From Leifsonia williamsii (GTDB lineage: Bacteria > Actinomycetota > Actinomycetes > Actinomycetales > Microbacteriaceae), in contig NZ_JAROCF010000001.1 of the NCBI RefSeq assembly GCF_030433685.1, forward strand, positions 496,001 through 560,000: 64,000 bases of DNA, written 5' to 3'. Positions 27,398-35,911 of the stretch are shown here, piece after piece; the first letter of the stretch is position 1, and the number at the start of each line of letters is the position of its first letter. The notes below the pieces were generated by a model that did no database searches, was not told the origin of the DNA, and saw only the letters and a list, made by a program, of their open reading frames with translations. The position numbers and the translations under genes were made by a program.

Positions 27398-28450
27398 TCA
27401 GGCCGAGGCGCGCACCACGAGCTGCGGCGGAACGGGCGCCGCCGCTGAGTCGGTCGCCGAGCCGGTCGCCGAGCCCGCGCCCCCGCCCCCGCCCACGGCA
27501 CCGACTCCCTCGATCCGCTCCACCAGCCGCGCGACGCACCGGCGGCCGAGCTCGGCGAAGTCCTGCTTCACCGTGGTCAGCGGAGGTGCGAAGTAGGCCG
27601 CCTCCGGGATGTCGTCGAACCCGACCACCGCCAGGTCTTCCGGCACGCGCCGCCCGGCCTCCCGCGCGGCGTGGAGCACCCCGAGCGCCATCTGGTCGTT
27701 GGAGGAGAAGATCGCGGTGAGCTCCGGATCGGCAAGCAGCTCGGCTCCGATCGCCGCCCCCGACTCCGCCGTCCAGTCGCCCTCTCGCGAGACGATCCCC
27801 GTGACGTCCTCGCCTCCCGCGGCGATCTCCTCCAGGAACCCGTCCCGACGAGCCCGCGTCTCCGACCAGTCACCCGGCCCGCACAGGTGCGCGATCCGCC
27901 GATGCCCGGTCGCCAGGAGGTGCCGGGTCGCGAGCCGCGCCCCCTCCACCTGATCGACGAACACACCGTCATCCCCCGCGAGCCCCGCCCCGTGCAGCGT
28001 CACCGACGGAACCTGCAGCGAGACCGCCGCCATCGCATCCTGAACGCGCTGCTGCGGAGCGATCACCACGATCCCCTCGACGGCCTGCGCCATCAGGTGA
28101 TCGAGCGCCGCCTCCACGGCCGCCACCTCCGGCCCGCTCACGTGCGCGACGGTGACGAAGTAGCCCGCCTCCCGAGCCGCGTTCTCGACGGCGTCGAGGC
28201 TGGACGCCGGCCCGAACAGCGAGGAGGCCGACGCCGCCAGCACCCCGATCGTCCGGGACCGCGCCGTGGTCAGCATCCGCGCCGCCCGGTTCGGACGGAA
28301 GTTCAGCTCCGCCATCGCCGCCAGCACCCGCTCCCGCGTATCCGGCCGGATGCTCGGATGGTCGTTGAGCACGCGGGACACGGTCTGGCGCGACACCCCC
28401 GCGGCCGCGGCGACCTCCCTCACACCTGGGACCCGCCCGCCTTCGCTCAC
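27398..28450 (-). CDS. LacI family transcriptional regulator of the arabinose operon
   Basis: The 350-residue repressor has an N-terminal helix-turn-helix (VREVAAAAGVSRQTVSRVLNDH, about residues 9-30), a hinge helix (RAARMLTTARS) and a periplasmic-binding-like sugar domain ending in VGFDDIPEAAYF. Replacement of the usual AraC or GntR-type arabinose regulator by a LacI-type one is common in actinobacteria. It lies directly upstream of araB on the same strand. GTG at 28450 is chosen because it opens the conserved domain; the C-terminal Gly/Ser tail is low complexity. Confidence 0.9.
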   Translation of the reverse strand: MSEGGRVPGVREVAAAAGVSRQTVSRVLNDHPSIRPDTRERVLAAMAELNFRPNRAARMLTTARSRTIGVLAASASSLFGPASSLDAVENAAREAGYFVTVAHVSGPEVAAVEAALDHLMAQAVEGIVVIAPQQRVQDAMAAVSLQVPSVTLHGAGLAGDDGVFVDQVEGARLATRHLLATGHRRIAHLCGPGDWSETRARRDGFLEEIAAGGEDVTGIVSREGDWTAESGAAIGAELLADPELTAIFSSNDQMALGVLHAAREAGRRVPEDLAVVGFDDIPEAAYFAPPLTTVKQDFAELGRRCVARLVERIEGVGAVGGGGGAGSATGSATDSAAAPVPPQLVVRASA

Positions 28451-28571
28451 CGTCTCACCATAGCGGCGAGCTTGCGCCCCCTTGCGGCCGCTTGCCGTGC
28501 GGCGCACCGCAGCCGCGCACGGACCGCGCAGCCACTATGCGCCGCGCCCGCGCCGCGCATCTCGCAACACG

Positions 28572-28976
28572 TCAGTCGATCAACCCCCGCTCCGCAAGCA
28601 GCCGCAGCACCTCGCGTCCGGCAGGCGGGCAGCGATCCGCATCCGCCGTCGTCACCCAATGCAGCGCGCCGACCTCCCCCGAAGGCATCGGCTCCGCATC
28701 CGTCTCGGCCAGGAACACCCGCATGTGCACCAAACGGCCCTCGTGCTCTCCATGGGCCGGCGTCAGCACATCGAACAGCTCGCGCAGCTCGTCCACTGCC
28801 AGCGGGAGCGCCGCCTCCTCGAACGCCTCCCTCGCAGCCGCCTGGGCCGCGCTCTCGCCCGGATCGATCTTCCCCCCTGGCATGTAATGCACCTCGCGCT
28901 CTCGCGCCGTCACCATGAGGACCGCCCGGTCACGGATCAGAGCGACGGCGGCGACCGCGAGCGGGGGAAGCGTCAT
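28572..28976 (-). CDS. Nudix hydrolase
   Basis: The 134-residue protein carries a Nudix box (GGKIDPGESAAQ followed by AAREAFEEAAL, about residues 34-57), with Ala in place of the usual Gly near the end. It should hydrolyse nucleoside-diphosphate-linked substrates in the cytosol. Substrate unknown. Confidence 0.9.
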   Translation of the reverse strand: MTLPPLAVAAVALIRDRAVLMVTAREREVHYMPGGKIDPGESAAQAAAREAFEEAALPLAVDELRELFDVLTPAHGEHEGRLVHMRVFLAETDAEPMPSGEVGALHWVTTADADRCPPAGREVLRLLAERGLID

Positions 28977-29019
28977 GCCTTCACGCTAGCCATCCGGCGA
29001 CGACCTCCTCACTCACCCA

Positions 29020-29475
29020 TCAGCTCACCTCCGCCTCCACGACCTGACGCAGCTGCTTCAACCCGCGCTCGAAATCAGGTCCGATCAGCTTCTCCATGTT
29101 GAAGAACCGCGACCAGAGGGTGCGCGGCGTCTCCATGCGCCATCGCACTCGCGTCCCTCCGTCCTCCGGCGCGAGGATGAAGTGCAGCGCGTTCCGCGAC
29201 CGGAACGGTCTGGTGAACTCGAGGTCGATATCGACAGCGTCCGGCCTGACGGCGTCGACACGCATCCGGCCCGCGCCGGCCTTCCGGTTTCCCTCCCACG
29301 CATACGTCGACCCCACGGCCCCCGGGTCACCCGTGTACTCACGGCGCATGTCGGAGTCGAGCCCCTCCCACGGCGACCACTCCACCCAGCGGGGCAGCTC
29401 CGCGAGGTAGGGCACGAGCGCGTCAGCGGATGCCAGGATGCGTGTGTCGCGCTCGACGACGATGCTTTCGGTCAT
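29020..29475 (-). CDS. SRPBCC family protein
   Basis: The 151-residue protein has the START/Bet v1-like pattern of a polyketide-cyclase-like fold: an N-terminal strand (ESIVVERDTRILAS), YLAELPRWVEWSPWEG, central strands, and a long C-terminal helix (FERGLKQLRQVVEA). It probably binds a hydrophobic ligand. No catalytic residues can be assigned. Confidence 0.85.
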   Translation of the reverse strand: MTESIVVERDTRILASADALVPYLAELPRWVEWSPWEGLDSDMRREYTGDPGAVGSTYAWEGNRKAGAGRMRVDAVRPDAVDIDLEFTRPFRSRNALHFILAPEDGGTRVRWRMETPRTLWSRFFNMEKLIGPDFERGLKQLRQVVEAEVS

Positions 29476-29592
29476 GCGCTCACGCTAGCCACCGGCGCGG
29501 GCCGCGCCAAGAGCACGAACGCCCCGAATAGCAGGCATTTCCGGGCCCGAACGCCGTGGACCACCCGGCGTTCGACTGGCATGATCGACCGC

Positions 29593-30513
29593 ATGACCGG
29601 ACGAACGATGCTGCTGGACAGCGCCTCCCTCTACTTCCGCGCCTTCTACGGCGTGCCCGACACGGTGCGTTCACCGGACGGGCAGCCGGTGAACGCGGTC
29701 CGCGGGCTGCTCGACATCATCGCCAAGCTGGTCGCCGACTTCGGCCCCGAGACGGTCGTCGCCTGCTGGGACGACGACTGGCGACCGGGCTGGAGGGTCG
29801 ACCTCATCCCGAGCTACAAGGCCCATCGCGTGGCCACGACCGTTCCGGGAGGGGTCGATGTCGAGGAGATGCCGGAGGCTCTGGTCGCTCAGGTCCCCAT
29901 CATCCGAGAGGTGCTGACCGCCCTCGACATCCCGATCGTCGGCGCCGCCGAGCATGAGGCCGACGACGTCATCGGCACGCTGGCCACGCGTACCCGCGGA
30001 CCGGTCGACGTCGTCACCGGCGACCGTGACCTCTTCCAACTGGTGGACGACGCGTCCGGTGTGCGCGTCGTCTACACCGCTCGCGGCATGAGCAACCTCG
30101 AGGTGCTCACCGACGAGAAGGTCGTGGCGAAGTACGGAGTGCTGCCCCGCCAGTACGCCGACTTCGCCGTCATGCGCGGCGACACCTCGGACGGCCTTCC
30201 GGGTGTCGCCGGCATCGGCGAGAAGACCGCGGCCTCCCTGCTGCTCGAGTACGGCGACCTTCAGGGGATCATCGCCGCCGCGGCAGACCCGTCCAGCAGC
30301 ATGAAGCCGGCCATGCGCTCGAGGTTCACGTCCGCAGCCGACTACCTCGCCGTGGCCCCGCGCGTCGTGGAGGTCGTGCGCGATCTCGACCTGCCCGTCG
30401 TGGATGCGCGACTGCACGCCCCGGCGGCGGATCGCAGGGAGGAGGTGGAGGCTCTCGGCGAGCGCTACGGACTCGGCGGCTCGCTGCAGCGGCTGCTGTC
30501 GGTGCTGGAGTGA
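29593..30513 (+). CDS. 5'-3' exonuclease (FEN/PolA N-terminal type)
   Basis: The 306-residue stand-alone flap-type nuclease has MLLDSASLYFRAFYG at the start, ACWDDDWRPGWR near residue 58, AAEHEADDVIGTLA near 117, VTGDRDLFQLV near 136 and the helix-hairpin-helix GLPGVAGIGEKTAASLL near 200. The acidic residues bind the two metal ions. It likely removes RNA primers or flaps in repair. ATG 29593 is preferred over ATG 29581 because family members begin with MTDR-like sequence. Confidence 0.9.
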   Translation: MTGRTMLLDSASLYFRAFYGVPDTVRSPDGQPVNAVRGLLDIIAKLVADFGPETVVACWDDDWRPGWRVDLIPSYKAHRVATTVPGGVDVEEMPEALVAQVPIIREVLTALDIPIVGAAEHEADDVIGTLATRTRGPVDVVTGDRDLFQLVDDASGVRVVYTARGMSNLEVLTDEKVVAKYGVLPRQYADFAVMRGDTSDGLPGVAGIGEKTAASLLLEYGDLQGIIAAAADPSSSMKPAMRSRFTSAADYLAVAPRVVEVVRDLDLPVVDARLHAPAADRREEVEALGERYGLGGSLQRLLSVLE

Positions 30514-30572
30514 GGGTGCTGGAGTGAGGGTGCTGGTGCGACGGGGTGCTGGACGGATCTGCCGGCGCGGCC

Positions 30573-31922
30573 TCACGGCTCCTCCGAGGTGAACCGCCAC
30601 AGCTCGCGCTGGGCCAGCAGCGCGAGCTCGCGGAGCACGTCGAGGTCGCTCTCGGACTCGACGGGGTCGCGGGGCGAGCGGCCGAAGACGCAGAGCGCTC
30701 CGATACGGGTACCGTCCGGGGCCTCCACCGGATAGCCCGCGTAGAAGCGCAGGTGCGCGGGGCCGGTCACGAGGTCGCTCTCCGCGAACCGGCCGTCGTC
30801 CTCGGCGTTCGGCACCACCACGCCGTCGCTCGAGCGGATGGTGTGGAGGCACACCGACTGCTCGATCGGGATCTCGCGGAGGGTGGCGCCGACGGAGGCG
30901 AGTGGCCACTCCTTCTCGGCGTCCAGCACGGTGAACATCGCGATCTCCGTGCCGAGCGTGCGGCGCGCCGTCCCCACCAGGCGGTCGAGCTGCGGGTCTC
31001 GTGAACGCTCGGCGAGGCGCAGCCGTTCGATCGCGTCGACGCGACGCTCGGCACCGTGGGCCGGGTCGCTCCGGAGGAGGCTCGGGCAGGACTCCAGGGC
31101 GACCGCCACACTGTCCGCGATGTGTCTGCCCCAGAAGAGGTACTGGGCGGGAGAGCGGTGCCGGCCGCGAGAGGAGGGAGGCCCCGGTTCCGGCAGCGCG
31201 ACGAAGACGGCGCCTTCGTCCGCGCAGGCGAGCCGGGCCTCCACGTTGAGGCGATCGGCGTGCCGCTGCACCGGCTCGCTGAGCGGCGTGTCGTAGGGCC
31301 GGATCGACCCGATCGGCTGGGCGCCCAGCCAGACCACCGGCCGGCCCTCGTCACCGCGGGCGCGCCGGAGGAGCGTCCTCGTGCGCGCCGCCCATCGATC
31401 GGGCCGGGCGCCGCGGAGGGCGTCCGTGACCGCGGCACTGAGGATCACGGCGTCGTAGCGGTCGAGGTCGGTCTTGGCGAGCAGCCGGTTCAGGCGGGCG
31501 ACGCCGGCGGAGGGATGGGGCAGCACGTCGACGACGCAGCCGCGCCCGGTGGTGGCGCCCAGGGCCCGCGCCAGCGCACCGGGCAGAGCGAGGTCGTGGC
31601 TGGCGACGCCCCAGCCCGCCGCCGGACCGGAGCCGACCAGCAGAATTCGGAGGCTCCGGCGTCCCGCCGCGAACGCCTGCGGGGTGTCATGCGGACGGGC
31701 GATCTCGGCACGCGCCCGCGCCGCCCGGAAACGCCACATGAGTCGCGAGAGGAGGGACCAACGGGGTGAGGGCTTCAGGCGCTGGCGGGGGTCGGCGGCC
31801 GCGGAGACGCCGTCGCGCGCCGCCTCGACCGCGACCGGCACCGGAGCCTCCACGCCCCCCGCCTCCTGCCCCTCCCGCGACGGCAGGCGTCGATGCAAGG
31901 GCGGGGCGTCGGCGTGGTCCAC
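30573..31922 (-). CDS. SGNH-hydrolase-like and GAF domain protein
   Basis: The 449-residue protein joins a hydrolase-like Rossmann domain (about residues 90-285) to a C-terminal GAF domain (about 310-440). The first block reads LLVGSGPAAGWGV, lacking the Asp of the usual GDS motif, so catalytic activity is uncertain. The GAF part has EIPIEQSVCLHTIRSSDGVVVPNAEDD and GYPVEAPDGTRIGALCVF, typical of ligand-sensing GAFs. GTG start; the first 50 residues are poorly conserved-looking and the true start could be downstream. Confidence 0.7.
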   Translation of the reverse strand: MDHADAPPLHRRLPSREGQEAGGVEAPVPVAVEAARDGVSAAADPRQRLKPSPRWSLLSRLMWRFRAARARAEIARPHDTPQAFAAGRRSLRILLVGSGPAAGWGVASHDLALPGALARALGATTGRGCVVDVLPHPSAGVARLNRLLAKTDLDRYDAVILSAAVTDALRGARPDRWAARTRTLLRRARGDEGRPVVWLGAQPIGSIRPYDTPLSEPVQRHADRLNVEARLACADEGAVFVALPEPGPPSSRGRHRSPAQYLFWGRHIADSVAVALESCPSLLRSDPAHGAERRVDAIERLRLAERSRDPQLDRLVGTARRTLGTEIAMFTVLDAEKEWPLASVGATLREIPIEQSVCLHTIRSSDGVVVPNAEDDGRFAESDLVTGPAHLRFYAGYPVEAPDGTRIGALCVFGRSPRDPVESESDLDVLRELALLAQRELWRFTSEEP

Positions 31923-32002
31923 TCATCGACCGTATCCCGCCCCGCGGCGTCCGGCCGTTCGTCGGGGCGGGCGGCGCGCGGGGCGTGGCGGCAGATGTTC
32001 GC

Positions 32003-32932
32003 TTACGGCAGGATGTGGCCCGCTGCGCGGAAGAGGCGGTACCACTCCTCACGGGTGAGCGGCAGGTCGGAGCCGGCCGCCGAGTCCCGGACGCGCTGCT
32101 CGTTCGTCGTGCCGAGGACGACCTGCATGCCGGCCGGGTGGCGGGTGATCCAGGCGACGGCGATGGCGGTCGGAGTCACGTCGTAGGCCGCCGCGAGCTC
32201 GTCGATCACGTCGTTCAGCTCTGCGTACTGTTCGCGGTCGCCGAGGAACACGCCGTCGAAGAAGCCCTTCTGGAACGGCGACCACGCCTGCAGCGTGATG
32301 TCGTGCAGACGGCTGTAGTCGAGCAGTCCGACGTCGCGGACGATCGACTGGTCGAGGCCGGCCATGTTCGCCGCCACACCCTGCGCGATCAGCGGCGCGT
32401 GCGTGATGCTCAGCTGTACCTGGTTCGCCACCAGCGGCTGCCGCACCCAGCGCTTGAGCAGCTCGATCTGGCCCGGCGTGTGGTTCGAGACGCCGAACGC
32501 GCGGACCTTGCCGGCCCGCTCCAGCTCGTCGAACGCGGCCGCGACCTCCTCGGGCTCGACCAGGGTGTCCGGCCGGTGCAGGAGCAGGAGGTCGAGGTAG
32601 TCGGTGCGCAGAGCCTCCAGCGATTCATCGACGGTGCGGAGGATGTGCTCGCGCGAGAAGTCGAAGTACCCGTCGCGGATGCCGACCTTCGACTGGATGA
32701 TCACCTGGTCGCGCTCCGCGGCGGGAAGCGCGCCCGCATCGCCGAACCGGCGCTCGCAGGCGTGGCGCTCGGCACCGTAGATGTCGGCGTGATCGAAGAC
32801 GGTGACACCGGAGTCGCGGGCGGTACGGACGAGGCTCCGCAGCTGCTCGTCGTCGAGCGGCTCGATGCGCATCAGACCGAGCACGATGTTGGAGGCGGGG
32901 ACGTCGATTCCCGGAAGCGTGACGTTTCTCAT
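32003..32932 (-). CDS. aldo/keto reductase
   Basis: The 309-residue NADPH-dependent TIM-barrel reductase shows the catalytic set: FDHADIYG (Asp, Tyr), IIQSKVGI (Lys) and LLLLHRPD (His). FGVSNHTPGQIELL and QAWSPF are family marks. ATGs at 32941 and 32944 give slightly longer forms and cannot be excluded. Substrate unknown. Confidence 0.92.
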   Translation of the reverse strand: MRNVTLPGIDVPASNIVLGLMRIEPLDDEQLRSLVRTARDSGVTVFDHADIYGAERHACERRFGDAGALPAAERDQVIIQSKVGIRDGYFDFSREHILRTVDESLEALRTDYLDLLLLHRPDTLVEPEEVAAAFDELERAGKVRAFGVSNHTPGQIELLKRWVRQPLVANQVQLSITHAPLIAQGVAANMAGLDQSIVRDVGLLDYSRLHDITLQAWSPFQKGFFDGVFLGDREQYAELNDVIDELAAAYDVTPTAIAVAWITRHPAGMQVVLGTTNEQRVRDSAAGSDLPLTREEWYRLFRAAGHILP

Positions 32933-33032
32933 GACTACCATCATGCCTTTCGTCAAGCCCCTGTCTCATGCCGGATATGCGTCTACCGTCGATAGTCCCG
33001 GAGGACTCGCTGCCGGGATGAAGGAGGCTCTT

Positions 33033-33470
33033 ATGACGATGACACCCGAGGCACGAGTGGCGGTCGAGAGCTTCCGAGCCGAGGCCATGATCGGCCAGAA
33101 GGCGCGCCCGGACACGAAGCGCGCCGCGGACAAGCACACGGTGGCCTCCCCGGCCGCCGACGCGACGACGGCTCACGTGACGACGGCTCACTCGACGACG
33201 CTTCCCGCAAAGATCACCGGCACTGACACGACGACCCCCGAGGCCACCTCCGGCGTCTCCGCTGCGATCAGGGCGCCTCGGTACATCGTGACCGCGCTGG
33301 GCCGGCAGTTCCGGGTGAGTGCCGAGATGGCCGCCATCTTCCTGCGCCAGGTCGAGCGCGTAGTAGAGGGCGACAGCTCGGCTCTGGTGGTGCTCCGGCA
33401 CGAGGAGGGCGTCGAGCTGCTGCTCGTGACGGACGACAACTCGTTCAGCATCCACGCGCTCCCGCACTGA
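33033..33470 (+). CDS. hypothetical protein with polar Thr/Ala-rich N-terminus
   Basis: The 145-residue product has a disordered N-terminal half rich in Thr, Ala and Asp, and a compact C-terminal half (RYIVTALGRQFRVSAEMAAIFLRQV and following) that looks folded. AAGGAGG lies five bases before the ATG. I recognise no family. Confidence 0.6.
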   Translation: MTMTPEARVAVESFRAEAMIGQKARPDTKRAADKHTVASPAADATTAHVTTAHSTTLPAKITGTDTTTPEATSGVSAAIRAPRYIVTALGRQFRVSAEMAAIFLRQVERVVEGDSSALVVLRHEEGVELLLVTDDNSFSIHALPH

Positions 33471-33517
33471 CCGCCGAGGACTCTGCCCACGGCCGTCCGC
33501 GGTCGTAGTCTCGACGG

Positions 33518-34126
33518 GTGGACGAGCGGAACCAGGAACGGCCGCCGGCGCGTGAGAACGCCGAGGAGGCCGTCGCCGCCGTCCGCGAAACCCTCGCCGC
33601 GACGATCGCTCGGCTGAGCGAGGCCGGCGCGCGCACCGAGCTTCTCGCCGAGCTGATCACCGACCGGCGGACCCTGTTCATCCGTCGCGAGCCCGTGCTG
33701 CGGCCGATCGGCCGGGTCTGGCGCCTCGGTGTCGTCCTGCTCGGAGTCCCGGCGGAGGGCCGGACGCGGCAACCCGCTCCTGCGTCTCCGCCGGATGCGG
33801 TGCAGCTCTGGGCCACCGGCAACCTCATCCGCGCGACGACACCCGGCCGCACCCAGTACGTGTCACTGTCGGCGGAGACGCGCCGCGCCTACCGTGCCGC
33901 GGCCGAGCGGGGGCACATCCCGTCGGGCGCGACCGTCAATTTCGACGCGCCCGCGATCCGGCTGGACGCGGAGTCGCTGTCGACCTCGGCCGGACCTCTG
34001 CTGCTGCGCGACGGGCGCGTGCTCGTGCGCTGGAGCGCGGCCGTGGCGGACGCGGATGCGCGCGACTTCCGCGCGTACGTGGAGGAGCGCGCGGATTTGC
34101 TGGCTCACCCACCGGAGGGTGCGTGA
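33518..34126 (+). CDS. hypothetical protein
   Basis: The 202-residue protein has a helical N-terminus and a central segment (RPIGRVWRLGVVLLG) followed by an alpha/beta C-terminal half. The start is GTG with TAGTCT six bases upstream, consistent with a leaderless transcript. No family is recognised. It follows the preceding hypothetical gene by 47 bases. Confidence 0.6.
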   Translation: MDERNQERPPARENAEEAVAAVRETLAATIARLSEAGARTELLAELITDRRTLFIRREPVLRPIGRVWRLGVVLLGVPAEGRTRQPAPASPPDAVQLWATGNLIRATTPGRTQYVSLSAETRRAYRAAAERGHIPSGATVNFDAPAIRLDAESLSTSAGPLLLRDGRVLVRWSAAVADADARDFRAYVEERADLLAHPPEGA

Positions 34127-34352
34127 GGATTCGCAGGAGCGCGGGCCGGAATGCCGAAGGTGGCTTTCGAGCGGTTCCGCGGGGCGTGGGGCAGCACCGG
34201 GGCTCAAACGTCGCAGGGTGAGCGACGCCGGGCGCGCAACGCGTGCCGCAGATGCGGCCCCGCGCCGGCGCCCGATATCCATCGGCTCCAACGCCCGGGC
34301 TTCCAGCGACATCCAGCGGCGAGGCGACGACTAACAGCTGCCAGAGCCGACA

Positions 34353-34381
34353 CCCGCGCCTCCGATCACCGAAGGCGCGGG
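34353..34381 (-). terminator. hairpin terminator downstream of the YtxH-like gene
   Basis: Perfect 9-bp arms CCCGCGCCT and AGGCGCGGG with an 11-base loop lie 24 bases beyond the stop codon. The rest of 34127-34404 holds no gene I can support. Confidence 0.65.
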
Positions 34382-34404
34382 CATGCTCCTCGGTCGACGC
34401 CGCG

Positions 34405-34743
34405 TCAGTTCGCGGGCGCTGCGGCTCCTGTCGAACCAGTGCCGGTCGAGCCAGTGCCGGTCGAGCCGCTGCCGGTCGAGCCGTTCCCGCTCTTGCCGGT
34501 GAGGTCGTCGAGCTTCGAGGAGGCCTTGTCGGTCGCCTTGCCGACCGCCTCGCTCACCTTGTCGCCGACCTGCGACGCCGCCCTCCCGGCGAAGTCCTTG
34601 ACGTCGCCCTTGACCTGCTGCACCTGGTCCGACTCCGAGAAGCCCTGCCACTTGTGCTTCATGTTTTCGTACGCGCCGCGTCCGGCGCGCGAACCGATCA
34701 CGAATCCGACGGCCACACCCGCCGCAAAGATGAGAACCTTCAT
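34405..34743 (-). CDS. YtxH-like membrane-anchored stress protein with GSTGT repeats
   Basis: The 112-residue protein starts with one membrane helix (VLIFAAGVAVGFVIGSRAG), then a helical stretch resembling YtxH/CsbD-like proteins (VKGDVKDFAGRAASQVGDKV), and a low-complexity tail of GSTGT/GSTGS pentapeptides. The tail comes from a 15-bp DNA repeat. It is probably a cell-envelope-associated protein of unknown role. Confidence 0.75.
   Translation of the reverse strand: MKVLIFAAGVAVGFVIGSRAGRGAYENMKHKWQGFSESDQVQQVKGDVKDFAGRAASQVGDKVSEAVGKATDKASSKLDDLTGKSGNGSTGSGSTGTGSTGTGSTGAAAPAN
34436..34480. repeat. in-frame 15-bp tandem repeat
   Basis: Three copies of a 15-bp unit (CCAGTGCCGGTCGAG, the last with two changes) lie in the 3' end of the YtxH-like gene and encode GSTGT pentapeptides. 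Copy-number change would keep the frame. Confidence 0.85.
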
Positions 34744-34883
34744 GCCCGGCACGGTACGCGCGCCCGCCGGGTCGCGACAGGGGGTTGCACCCGAGGCGGG
34801 CGACCGGCGACTTCGGCGCACGTGGCAGGGTCGAGCGAGAGGTCGCCGAGACGACGACGCCCCACCAGGAGCACAATGGCCGC

Positions 34884-35489
34884 GTGGCCCCCACCTCGCC
34901 TGCGACCGGCGCCCTCCGTCTCGAGGACGCTCTCGCTGCGTGGGCCGCCCGCTCGGCGCCACTCAGTCCCGCGGCGGCCTCCGATGTGGCGGCGCTCGTC
35001 CTCGTCGAGGGAGAGAGCGATCGCGTCGCGGTGCGCGAGGCGGCCCGCCTTCTCGGGCTCGACCTGCAGGAGTCGCGGATCGCGGTCGTGCCCATGGGCG
35101 GCGCGATGAGCGTGCGGCGCTACGTTGCGGCCGTTCAGGAGACGGGCCGATCGCTGCGCATCCGCGGGCTCTGCGACGCCGGCGAGATCCGGTTCTACGA
35201 GAGGGCCGGACTGACCGATGTACACGTATGCCGCCCGGACCTCGAAGGCGAGCTGATCGCCGCGCTCGGCATCGCTGCGACCGAGGATGCCTTGGAGGGC
35301 GAGCGCGACCTCCAGCTGTTCCGCCGGTTCCAGCGCCAGCCGGCCCAGCGCGGGCGGGCGGTGGAGGAGCAGCTGCACCGCTTCCTCGGCACGACGTCCG
35401 GACGCAAAGAGCAGTACGCGAGGGTGCTCACCTCCGCGCTCCCTCCGGAGCGGGTGCCCACCGCGCTCCGGGGTGCGTTGGGGATGTGA
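34884..35489 (+). CDS. TOPRIM domain protein (OLD/ATP-dependent endonuclease-like)
   Basis: The 201-residue protein has a TOPRIM fold near its N-terminus: the catalytic Glu in LVLVEGESDRVAV (about residue 40) and an acidic turn LCDAGEIRFYE (about residue 96) where the DxD would be; the second Asp is replaced by Gly. It resembles the C-terminal nuclease domain of OLD-like proteins but lacks the ATPase part. The GTG start has AGGAG 11 bases upstream. Confidence 0.75.
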   Translation: MAPTSPATGALRLEDALAAWAARSAPLSPAAASDVAALVLVEGESDRVAVREAARLLGLDLQESRIAVVPMGGAMSVRRYVAAVQETGRSLRIRGLCDAGEIRFYERAGLTDVHVCRPDLEGELIAALGIAATEDALEGERDLQLFRRFQRQPAQRGRAVEEQLHRFLGTTSGRKEQYARVLTSALPPERVPTALRGALGM

Positions 35490-35911
35490 AGCGGAGGCCA
35501 CCCGCGGCAGGGCTGTTCGGTGCTGCCCAGAGGTGTCGCGCCGCGGGCCGACCGCCGGGCGCCCGGGCTTCACGGGTGCTCCGAGGCCGACCCCCGGCAA
35601 CGGCGAGCACACCGGGCCGGCACACAGACCCACCGCCGGACACCCGGCACCGGCAACCACACAGGGCCGGCACACAGACCCACCGCCGGACACCCGGCAC
35701 CGGCAACCACACAGGGCCGGCACACAGACCCACCCCACGGGCCCACCGCCCGGGCACCGGGCACCGGGCACCGCGCCCCGCGCACCTCACGGGGTGCTCG
35801 GCTGGAGACGGAGGAAACGCGTGACGACGCGCCGCCGCCGGGCGGCAAAGGGAGGAGCCTCGGGCTCTGGCCGCCACACCATCCTCCGCTTCCAGCGGGC
35901 GGGTCACCGGG
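35490..35911. other. 422-bp intergenic region with tandem repeats
   Basis: No gene is supported here. The region is rich in C and A on the plus strand and is dominated by the 50-bp tandem repeat listed separately. It separates the TOPRIM gene from the convergent AEC transporter gene. Confidence 0.7.
35611..35734. repeat. 50-bp tandem repeat, 2.5 copies
   Basis: Units at 35611-35660 and 35661-35710 are identical except near the first few bases, and a partial third copy runs to 35734. The unit contains ACACAGACCCACCGCCGGAC and has no unique spacers, so it is a minisatellite rather than a CRISPR array. Confidence 0.92.

Noticed and set aside
33863-34312. 149-residue minus-strand frame near the YtxH-like gene
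   Set aside because: Arg-rich shadow overlapping the better-supported gene 33518-34126, with no start signal.
35611-35734. Possible CRISPR array
   Set aside because: Units are adjacent with no unique spacers and there are no cas genes in the window.
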